Shown here: positions 55,239-64,000 of the stretch, in pieces
How positions within the stretch are numbered: the first letter of the stretch is position 1
Layout: every line of letters begins with the position of its first letter
Assembly: GCA_022376925.1 (NCBI GenBank)
Contig: JAIOJX010000032.1
Location: forward strand, 295,172,897 to 295,236,896
Source of the DNA: Tragulus kanchil
Lineage: Eukaryota > Chordata > Mammalia > Artiodactyla > Tragulidae
DNA: 64,000 nucleotides
Reading direction: 5' to 3'
The notes under the pieces: generated by a model
Database searches by the model: none
The model's input: the letters and a program-made list of their open reading frames with translations, nothing else
What the model was told of the DNA's origin: nothing
Position numbers and translations under genes: made by a program

Positions 55239-56856
55239 TACTTTTAAAAGCTCTTTGGAAATGTAAAAAATGCCAGAGGTGCTTGATTTGGTATTTTAAT
55301 GGAAGTATCAGCTCTTTGAGATTTTGTAGGTCAAGTGGGAGGTTAGGAGGATCTAATCACTGAGAGTGAAGAGAATTGAAGAGGATGAGAACTGAGAAAA
55401 CTTGAGATGAGAACACAACAATGGGATTATCTGTTGTCTGTCTCTCACCTGCTTTCATTTGTCTCCACGCGTTATCTCCAATGCCTGTGCTCCAGTCCCG
55501 TGTCACTCTGTTCCCACGGGACATTTCCAGGTAATCCTCCTGCCTTTGAATGTAAGCTCACAGCAGTTCTTGCAAACTTCCCCTCCAAATTTCAACTTTG
55601 CTTTGAAGGCCTGTTCACCTAGGTTTGCCATCTTCTCAGCATATTTAGTCATTTAAAAGCCAGCAGTTACCCTTGTCGTCCATTCTCATTGCCATCCCTG
55701 TAACAGAAACATACTTAGGCTATTGCTTGCATGACTTTCTGTCCAGTTTTCCTGTAACATGCCGGTCTATGTCTACTTTAGATCATTTCCACCTTTTAGT
55801 TCATTTTGGCACCCCTTTTACCTTTAAGAAGTGTCTCTTTGTAGACCACAGATTCTGTATTTACCCTCATCTTACTTACATGTGAAGTTCAAACTTTGAA
55901 TTGAGCTGGCATGAAACAAGCCTTGTGCTGTACCACCATGTTTTCACTGACTTTATACTTGCATTTCTGCTTATCTGAGGCTCACATTTTTCACAGAGAA
56001 ATCGCCTTCTGCTTTGTGTGTATCTTGGTGGTATGGATTCAAGTTCCCCTGTCAGATTACAGGTTCCTCCAGTGTAGGAGCCCCATTGTATAGACTGTTC
56101 TCTGTTTTCCCAGTAGCATCCAGCAGCTCATACTAAATGTTCAGTACAATTGTGCGTTGGAACCAGAGGCAGTAACTAAGGGTAGCATCATTGTTGTGCT
56201 GTTACTCTGGAGCAGAGCATATGAATCATTGAAGTGATTTGTATTCGCCTGACACTGAATGAGCACATTATCTTGGTCTTGCCAAATTCACATCTAAAAA
56301 CTTTTATCTCCCTAAAGTTCCATTTCAAATGGCATGTTCCCTTTCTAGAATTTTTTATGTTAGTCCTGTTTTCTTCTTGTGTATGTATGTGTTCTTGGTC
56401 TCTTCCTGTGTTCTCTTTCTCAGTGGTAGAAGTATTGGCCTTTGTCAGCTTTCTTAGGGAGTCACAGGCTTCTCAGTGTAGGCTTGGAATAAAGGCTGTC
56501 TTATCTCTCAGTGCATTTCTTGATCATTTGCGTGAGGCTCTTACCAAGTGCTGATAACCCCTCAGATGTGGGAGGTCCCCTAGGTTCTGAGGGTATCTTT
56601 CTTACTACATTTAACCCTATGTTGAGCTTCAGAAATTCTAGCTAGCTAGGTGGATTACCGTCCTCAAGAGGCTCCTGGTTGGGACAGCTTCTTGAGGCTA
56701 TTTCCTGGCCAGGCATGTCTTTGTCCCTGTTCTCCCTTATTACAACCAATAAGTAATCCCACAGAGAAGTTTCAGAAAGAAAACAAATTTAACCCTTCAT
56801 CTGTAATTAGGTCAGTCTGAGTGTAGAAAGAATTCTGTGTAACCAAGAATTGTTCA
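55239..56856. other. Intergenic sequence with no recognised feature
   Basis: Several chance frames of 60-106 codons, overlapping in different frames, with no domain that I recognise. No repeat stands out. Confidence 0.45.
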
Positions 56857-56998
56857 GTCCAGTTCAGTCACTCAGTCGTGTCCAACAACGGACCCCATGG
56901 ACTGCAGTGAGCCAGGCTTCCCTGTTCTTCACGATCTCCCAGAGCTTGCTCAAATTCATGTCCATTGACTCAGTGATGCCATCCAACCATCTACTTCC
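56857..56998 (-). mobile_element. Bov-A2-like SINE fragment
   Basis: 'agtccagttcagtcactcagtcgtgtcc', 'ggaccccatggactgcagtgagccaggcttccctgttcttcacgatctcccagagcttgctcaaattcatgtccattgactcagtgatgcc'. Confidence 0.88.
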
Positions 56999-57452
56999 TA
57001 AGGAGTATTAGGAAATAGAATATGCAGAGCTTATCTGGGACATTGCCTTCCAAGTCAGGTAGCATCCCTGGCCCTTGGGGTTTTTCCTGCCTCAGCTCTC
57101 AGCAGGCCCCAACTTCTCCAGCCATTGACATTGGTCTCTCTATATAGACACCCAGTCTCTGCTTTTGCTGGGTCACCTTGCCTGGAGTGCCTGCTCACTG
57201 CTCTGCTTGCTAAAAGCTTTCTCATTCAGGAGGCATTTATTTATCTACTCTGCCAGATTTGGGACCAGGCCCTGGGGAGACAAAGATGAGTGAGGCAAGG
57301 TCCCTCCTCTGCCAAGAACTCAGTGCCTTAATAGGGGCAACGTGCAAACAAAGCTTTCCACCTAGGATCATAAGTGCAACATTAGAGGTGCACAGGGAGC
57401 CCAGAGAGGGGAGCTTTTTAAATTTTTGACTAAGTTCTCTCGGGTATATAGC

Positions 57453-59577
57453 GCTTCCTTCTTGGTGCTGCCTCCTCTGTACCTTGTTCATTGTCCTCAG
57501 AGTGGTCTGTCTTGCGTGTATCCAGCTCCCTGACTGGCTCTTTGAAGGCATTAACACAGAGCCAGCCTCTAATTCATCCCTGTATATTCCCTATCACAGT
57601 GGTTTATACATTTCAGACTTATACCCTGTTTTGTTCCAGAAAGGACTTGGAACAAAGTGACTCATAAAGATACTTCCGGTACTGTTTGATATGACATAAA
57701 ACAGTGGAAGAATTTGGGGTTGAAGCAAGCATGGGAGGTGAGGTCCGTATCTACTTACAGGGCCATCGGAAGTTCCTGCTATCTGCGGGAGACCCATGGC
57801 GTGGTTCTCAGCTCCTTAGGGGCCAATGTGAAGAGGGAAAGAACCATTTCTGTGCTTTAGGAATGAGTATAAAATGGACATTTTTTAAAACTTGTAATAC
57901 ACCAGAGACCCAGGAATTTCTCTTCTGAGAGGCCTCACTGCAAGGACTCTCGTCAGTGGTGTTTATGTAGTAATTTCTATTAAATTAGCCTCATGATTGT
58001 CATAGAGCTGTTCCAGAGAATGTTGGCCCTTCTGCAGAAAGCCACCTCTCAAAAAGATCAGCTACAGAAATCTTCCTTCAGTTAGTTTTTCTATAAAACA
58101 ATATTCCTTCATCTGTAAAACTCCTGGTATTTTTTGGGATGGGGGCACATTCTGTGGGGTGCAAAATCGTCCCCGACTTGGGACTGAATCTATACCCCCT
58201 GCAATGACAATAGAGTCTTAACCACTAAACCACCAGGGAAGACCCTAAAAACTCAGTCTCTTTATTTTCATACCTCCTCTCCATTCTGATAAACCTGTCA
58301 GGTTTCTCCAGCCTCTTATCGTCAGCAGTCAAGAATATGTTAATCTTGCTTCTTCTTGAATTTGTATTATAAAACAGTAGTTAACTCATCTCTCATATAC
58401 AGTTATATTCGGTGGGACTTTCAGATGATAGGTCCTTGTTCTATTAATCTTAAGAATAATCTTGTTCTGGAATGCCACCTACTCTCCATCAAGCCAAAGT
58501 GTTTTTTTCTCTCGGAAAAATTTATTTAAGCCGGCTTCCTTCTTGGTGCTGCCTCCTCTGTACCTTGTTCATTGTCCTCAGAGTGGTCTGTCTTGCGTGT
58601 ATCCAGCTCCCTGACTGGCTCTTTGAAGGCATTAACACAGAGCCAGCCTCTAATTCATCCCTGTATATTCCCTATCACAGTGGTTTATACATTTCAGACT
58701 TATACCCTGTTTTGTTCCAGAAAGGACTTGGAACAAAGTGACTCATAAAGATACTTCCGGTACTGTTTGATATGACATAAAACAGTGGAAGAATTTGGGG
58801 TTGAAGCAAGCATGGGAGGTGAGGTCCGTATCTACTTACAGGGCCATCGGAAGTTCCTGCTATCTGCGGGAGACCCATGGCGTTGGTTCTCAGCTCCTTA
58901 GGGGCCAATGTGAAGAGGGAAAGAACCATTTCTGTGCTTTAGGAATGAGTATAAAATGGACATTTTTTAAAACTTGTAATACACCAGAGACCCAGGAATT
59001 TCTCTTCTGAGAGGCCTCACTGCAAGGACTCTCGTCAGTGGTGTTTATGTAGTAATTTCTATTAAATTAGCCTCATGATTGTCATAGAGCTGTTCCAGAG
59101 AATGTTGGCCCCTTCTGCAGAAAGCCACCTCTCAAAAAGATCAGCTACAGAAATCTTCCTTCAGTTAGTTTTTCTATAAAACAATATTCCTTCATCTGTA
59201 AAACTCCTGGTATTTTTTGGGATGGGGGCACATTCTGTGGGGTGCAAAATCGTCCCCGACTTGGGACTGAATCTATACCCCCTGCAATGACAATAGAGTC
59301 TTAACCACTAAACCACCAGGGAAGACCCTAAAAACTCAGTCTCTTTATTTTCATACCTCCTCTCCATTCTGATAAACCTGTCAGGTTTCTCCAGCCTCTT
59401 ATCGTCAGCAGTCAAGAATATGTTAATCTTGCTTCTTCTTGAATTTGTATTATAAAAACAGTAGTTAACTCATCTCTCATATACAGTTATATTCGGTGGG
59501 ACTTTCAGATGATAGGTCCTTGTTCTATTAATCTTAAGAATAATCTTGTTCTGGAATGCCACCTACTCTCCATCAAG
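57453..59577. repeat. Tandem duplication N (period about 1081-1084 bp), intergenic
   Basis: Copy 1 is 57453-58493 and copy 2 is 58534-59577. The 40-base filler between them ('ccaaagtgtttttttctctcgg...') partly echoes the sequence left of copy 1 ('aagttctctcggg'). Single-base indels are seen, such as GGCGTGG against GGCGTTGG. Confidence 0.94.
58127..58245 (-). mobile_element. Short tRNA-derived SINE (copy 1)
   Basis: 'tctgtggggtgcaaaatcgtccccgacttgggactgaatc...cttaaccactaaaccaccagggaagacc'. Copy 2 is at about 59211-59329. Confidence 0.72.
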
Positions 59578-59959
59578 AATCATTTCTGTAGAACCCTTGG
59601 ATTCCAGCTTTAATTCAGAGAATCTAGTTAAAATAATTTGTAATCAGGATTTAGGTCAAACAGGTAAGTAAATCCACTAGCATGAAGCTTTGATCAGAAT
59701 TGTCAGCCTATCAGCTTATTTAAACAAGAGAAAATGCCATATAGAACACATTTCTTGGAGTTGGTCAGAAGTTGAGGTAGATACACTAGTATTTGTTTAT
59801 CAAACAAGTCACGGTGTAACAGGCATTTTGTGGACTGTTGTGTCAACACCATAGCCTCAGCTGCTACCCAGGGAGCTTTTTTTCCCTGTAATGGGCTTCA
59901 GATTTAAGGGAGGCTTTGCTCTTCCAAGGATCCAGCCAATAGTATTGAGTACTCTGAAT

Positions 59960-60165
59960 TCTCCAATGCTCGGCGAAGTGCTTTTTAATTTATAACAGAT
60001 TTTTTTTTTTTCTCCTTTAGTCCTCAAAATAAGCTCCATTTTACAAAAGAGAGAAACCAGAAGTTAAGATTCTCCCAGGATCTCAGAGCCCATGGATGGC
60101 AGAGCCAGAACTTGAAGTCTGGTTGTATTTATCGAGTCACAGTGTCATAGCCCAGTTCTGTTACC
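59960..60165 (+). mobile_element. MIR-like relic
   Basis: 'aagctccattttacaaaagagagaaaccagaagttaagattctcccaggatctcagagcc...ggcagagccagaacttgaagtctgg' follows the MIR consensus layout. Confidence 0.7.
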
Positions 60166-62845
60166 TTTATAAGCTCTCATGAGATTCGTTTGTCTGGAGT
60201 AAACCCCACAATCCCAAGACCTTGGGTGTTCTTTCATAGGAGCCCTAGGTTGTCCTTCCATGGATTTGCTCAGATTAGTAAGTCTCCTAGAAACAGTAAG
60301 ATTCTTGGGCAGACTTCAAAGCGTCTAAACAACTCTTTGGAGTGAAACAGTATTTATTTCTGTTCCTGAAATGCCCTCTGAAGGACCTCACTGTTAGACC
60401 CAAATCATCTGATGACTCCGGGACCAGGGGCTTCTCACTTGGTTAGGTTTTTCTAACTTTCCTGAGCACCCGTCATTCCATTTAGCTGAGCAGCAGCTGC
60501 TTAGCTTTCTTAGCCACTGTTGACGTCCTCATCACTTTCTTATTAGATGCATCTTTTCTTTTCTTTCTTTCCTTTTTTTTTTTAATATTGTCTTAAAACT
60601 TTTTTGTATTTTGGCAGTTTCAGTTCCTGAAATAGTTCCTTAATGATTAATATTCTGATATTCTAGCTAATTTTTGGGTGTTCCCTCTGACTTTGCAAAA
60701 TCGTATCAAACATCCCTGATTTATTTTCTTCCTCTTGGATTTCTCCTGATTCTACAGCCCCGTCTGCATTCTGAAACTAAAGAGCAGAACCTGACGGATC
60801 TTAGATGTTTCTCTTTCTCTCTGAGACCCACGCGGATGGGATCTGTGCTTAGAGGTTTGCCAGGAGAAGGACTTGACACCATCCTATTCTGAGCAGCTCT
60901 GTGTTTTTCCCTAGGCTTACTTTTTCTCTAGGCTCACTTACATCTCATTTAAATTTCTGCTTCTTGTTTTCTCTTTTGTCTTCTGTACCTTTCATGTGTT
61001 TGAAGGCCACACTCTGGCTTTCTCCATTTGTTTGGTTTCTTTTCCACTAACTTGCTTTTATTTGACTTGGGTTAATTCATCTATTAAATGGGCATAATAC
61101 TAATCTTTACTGCATCAAAATAGTGTTGGCAATCAAAGGAGTGTGCATGTAAGTGCTTTTGGAAAACAACAAAAAGATTTCAGCTGTGAAAAGATGTTAT
61201 TTGTAATTGATGCTAATTTAATGAAACGTAGCAAATGATGTGTCCTTTATTTCAAGCAATCTTTGATTAAAAATATGATGCAGTTTAAATGTTTGGCTGG
61301 TGTTGGTTATCAGAGGATTTTCTGTGTATCTTTCACTCCTTAATTATCTTTTGGGTTATCCTTTGACTCATCTCTGTTGTCTGAAACCTCAGAAGGTCGT
61401 GAGAGAGCTCTGAGACCTTCCCCATGCAGCTCCATGAGACTCTCTGTCCTTGTGATTCACTGTCCGTCTTCCCAGGGAGCAGAGAGGACTTGGGAACAGT
61501 CAGTCTGCAGTTGAGGTCCTCACTCTAAACTCAGCCCAGCACTGTTCCCTGAGGGATCTGATGGAGAAGCGCTGTCATGGGCAAGGCCCCCTCTCTCCTG
61601 TGCCTAATGCTGCACATTCCTGGGACAGTGGTTTATAGTTGGCTGTGGAGCTGCTGCCCCGCTTCTTTTTCCAGGCCCCTCAGAGGACCCATTTTTACTG
61701 TGCCAGCCTGATAGATGAAATAATCCCCAGGGGCATCTGGGGTCATTCTTGCAGCTCTGGTTGGAGCTGAAAACGCAGGCTGTCAGAGGAGGCTTGCTTA
61801 AGTATAAATGAACTTGTCAGAGCAGAACCAAACTGCCAAGGTCACCTGCAGAAGAGAGGTGAAACTCTACCAGTCAGTGCCTGTTCCCTCTCCCCCTTGA
61901 GAAATCCACATCAGCCTGGTGTTTAATGGGATGGTGCAGTGGGGGTGGGTGTGGCTTAGGGAAAGCAGCATCTTTCTGATGATGCTGGTGGTCTGACCCT
62001 CCGGTCTGAACAGACCTCAAGTCTGATTCCAGTGTGATATCTGGGCAAGTTTCCAGTCTGAGCCTGTTTCCAGCTATAAAATGAAGAGACATAAACCTTC
62101 CAGATAAGATTCCTTCAAGCATCTGAGTGAAGCAGCGTTCAGCACCATCTCCTGACTTCTGCGACCGAGGACCAGAGAAGATAGGATGGGTGTGTGATGG
62201 ATGCAGAGGGTAGGGGAGGGGGGGTTGAAAGGGGAACGATTATAATGGGAAGGCGATAAGAGCTATATCTGTACGTCATGGCTAAGCAGTGACAAGAACA
62301 CAGAGAGGTGTGAATGCTAGGGTGGGAGATGAGAAACAGGGAGAGTGGGGAAGAAAGCCTGGGCCAGAAATGGAGCGTCCTTGTGCTGCGTATCATGCTT
62401 TCTGGGAGCTTAGCGTGACGACCAGCATCTACTTTTACACCTTTCCCCTTTTAAGATGGCGATCCACAGAGCCTTGCTGAACTAGATATGGCAAGAGTAC
62501 TAATAGTACATGCTGTTAGGGAGCCAGACGGGGGAGCAGGTTCTGTGCAGTGTTTCTGAGAAGAGTCCAGAGCCCAGGGGCTGGTTGGTACCCTCCTCTC
62601 CCATCGCTCACTCTGTTGGTGCTCTGTCTCTCCAGTGAGACAGTCAGCTCCAGTGGTAGCTGGGCATTGTCTTTTGTCTCCCCTCCTCCTGTGAACATTG
62701 GTGTTTGGTAAACATTTAAGCAAAAATAAATGTATTCTTCTGGAGCACAGCGGCGTCGCCTGTTCATTGAGTGTTGCCTCTGTCTTAAAGGTTCTTTACA
62801 AGACAAGTCTGGACAGCTCATTGGGAGGAGGACAATGCTGACTTT
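60166..62845. other. Intergenic sequence with no recognised feature
   Basis: GC content rises slightly toward 62 kb. No gene-like frame, RNA gene or clear repeat. It could hold distal regulatory elements of NMB or SEC11A, but nothing in the sequence shows that directly. Confidence 0.45.
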
Positions 62846-62859
62846 AAGAGTCCTATAGG

Positions 62860-63179
62860 GGCTTCCCTGGTGGTCCAGTGGGTAAGGACACCGCCTTGCA
62901 GTGCAAGGGGCGCTGGTTCGATCCCTGGCCTGGAAAGATCCCACATGCCGTGGAGCGGCTGGACCAATGTGTCCAATTACCGAGCCGGAGCTCTGGCGCG
63001 CATGCGCCCAGACCCGGCGCTCTGCAATGACAGACGCCACCGCGATGGGAGGCCCACAGGAGCCAAAGAACAAAGACGGATGAAAATAGAGAAATGAAAG
63101 ACCAATAGAAGTGGCCCGCCCACTCCCCTTCCTCCCCAACCCGACCCCCGCCCGAAATAAATAAATAAATAAATTTAAA
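62860..63179 (+). mobile_element. Young long tRNA-derived SINE with target-site duplication
   Basis: Full-length, CpG-rich: 'ggcttccctggtggtccagtgggtaaggacaccgcc', B box 'ggttcgatccctgg', GC-rich block, (AAAT)n tail. Flanked by AAGAGTCCTATAGG at 62846-62859 and 63180-63193. A 231-codon antisense frame at 62516-63211 runs through it and is not a gene. Confidence 0.95.
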
Positions 63180-63193
63180 AAGAGTCCTATAGG

Positions 63194-63769
63194 ACTGCTG
63201 CTTCCTGCCACAGAATAATTGGGCTAAAAATATGTAAAATTATTAAAAATAGGGCAGTGTGATTATTCCCATTTGACAGTTGAAGAAGGATCAAAGAGGT
63301 CACACAGCTTATAAATGGACTCCTGGTCCAGTGCTCCTTTCCTTCCCCTGGCTCAAAGACCTGCTTCCCGGCCAACTGATAAGCCAGGCTCTCACCATCT
63401 GGGGTGGATTGGGCAGGGCTGATACCGTCCTTCTGCACTGCCATCCCAAGCACCTGCTGTGATTTCCTATTACCTCGTGAGTGTGGGGTGCCGGGGTCAG
63501 ATGCCCCGGGAGGGAGGGTCCTACTGGCATGTTCCTCAGGTGCCTGGCACTTTGATGGGCACTGTAACGCCTGTGTCGCACTGGAGGCGGCATCCTCGCC
63601 CCATTCTTTGTCCTTTAAAGAGTCTCAGAAGTGAAGAAGCTAGCCAACCGTCGGGAGTCGGGAGAAGAGTCAGGGGAGCTGGCTTTGCCCAGGTCCCAGC
63701 TTAAAGGTGGTAGACTTGGGTCCAGACGCCCTGGGGAAGCAATGCCCACGTTGGGGCCAGGCGTGTGGT
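63194..63769. other. Intergenic sequence upstream of the NMB-like promoter
   Basis: A MIR-like core at about 63255-63310 ('attattcccatttgacagttgaagaaggatcaaagaggtcacacagctt'), then GC-rich DNA grading into the CpG island. Confidence 0.55.
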
Positions 63770-64000
63770 CTGTACCAGGGCCCCTGACCCACGTACCCTC
63801 GCCCCTGGGCGGCTGCGGACTTGAGGGACCGGGAGGGCGGGGCCGGGGCGGTGCGAGTACGCAGGGGCGGGCTCCTCGGTGCAGACTCCGCCCCCAGGGG
63901 CGCGGGTTTAAAAGCAGGGAAGGCGCGCAAAGGCGCGCGCCAGGGATTGGAGCCACGGCCAAGTACACCTGAACGGAGGTGCGGCCCTGGCCCAGCCATG
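63770..64000 (+). promoter_or_regulatory. NMB: CpG-island promoter of the next gene, probably NMB (neuromedin B)
   Basis: CpG-rich sequence with GC boxes (GGGCGGGGCCGGGGCGG near 63837-63853), a TATA-like TTTAAAAG at about 63907-63914, and an ATG at 63998-64000, the last three bases of the window, preceded by CCAGCC. In mammals NMB lies directly downstream of SEC11A on the same strand. The gap of about 10 kb (about 9.3 kb once the duplication is collapsed) fits. No coding sequence is visible, so the NMB name rests on gene order alone. Confidence 0.55.

Noticed and set aside
542..59577. Reading the 14 tandem pairs as a biological amplification system
   Set aside because: Common size independent of content, homopolymer-type differences, garbled junctions and the decayed exon 6 fit unmerged contig overlaps far better.
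9926..63179. tRNA genes suggested by A-box and B-box sequences
   Set aside because: These are the tRNA-derived heads of SINEs, followed by SINE bodies, tails and target-site duplications. None folds into a complete tRNA that I can see.
62516..63211. 231-codon open frame on the - strand
   Set aside because: Reads through an antisense young SINE and its flanks. No splice, promoter or domain support.
63615..63999. Overlapping frames of 109-117 codons on both strands in the CpG island
   Set aside because: GC-rich DNA has few stop codons. Frames overlap each other on both strands with no domain and sit in promoter sequence.
1..64000. CRISPR arrays, operons, toxin or defence genes
   Set aside because: Searched by eye. 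The repeats are eukaryotic retroelements and the only gene shows spliceosomal introns.

Overview
The window is mammalian nuclear DNA, almost certainly from a ruminant. It holds one protein-coding gene with large introns, dense tRNA-derived SINEs of the cetartiodactyl type ('ggcttccctggtggtcc' heads), Bov-A2/Bov-tA-like SINEs ('agttcagttgtgtccgactctttgcgacc'), L1 fragments, and old MIR, MER5-like, MLT1-like and ERVL-like relics. I see no bacterial or phage genes, CRISPR array or defence system. Most open frames of 60-230 codons come from SINEs or L1.

The gene is SEC11A, on the + strand from a CpG-island promoter (about 5475-6130) to a poly(A) signal at 53615-53620. SEC11A is the catalytic 18-kDa subunit of the ER signal peptidase complex. 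Six coding exons (5954-6004, 32795-32904, 40441-40590, 43769-43888 or its copy 44933-45052, 51768-51825 or its copy 52870-52927, and 53115-53165) total 540 nt, which is 179 codons plus a stop. Phase is kept at every junction and all introns are GT-AG. The first 540 bp or so hold a SINE tail and an MLT1-like LTR. From about 63.6 kb to the end lies a second GC-rich island with a TATA-like box and an ATG in the last three bases. From conserved mammalian gene order (SEC11A then NMB, same strand) this is probably the promoter and start codon of neuromedin B.

The most striking structure is a series of 14 direct tandem duplications, each with a period of about 1.04-1.16 kb. They are spread through the whole window regardless of content: promoter, introns, exon 4, exon 5 plus a corrupted exon 6, L1, and intergenic DNA. 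Together they add about 15.3 kb, or roughly 24% of the window. The narrow size range, near-identity, homopolymer-length differences, short junk fillers at junctions, and a visibly degraded extra exon 6 all point to unmerged overlapping contig ends, that is, an assembly artefact. The real locus is probably about 48.7 kb. Annotations made directly on this sequence would wrongly gain an extra exon 4, an extra exon 5 and a false exon 6.

The main genuine biological signal apart from SEC11A is a long (about 300 bp) tRNA-derived SINE family with at least 16 copies. It has an older subfamily and a younger one with a GC-rich 3' segment. Several young copies have clear target-site duplications, and one young copy is nested inside an older one. 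A decayed ERVL-like pol relic lies at about 17.8-20.0 kb on the - strand.
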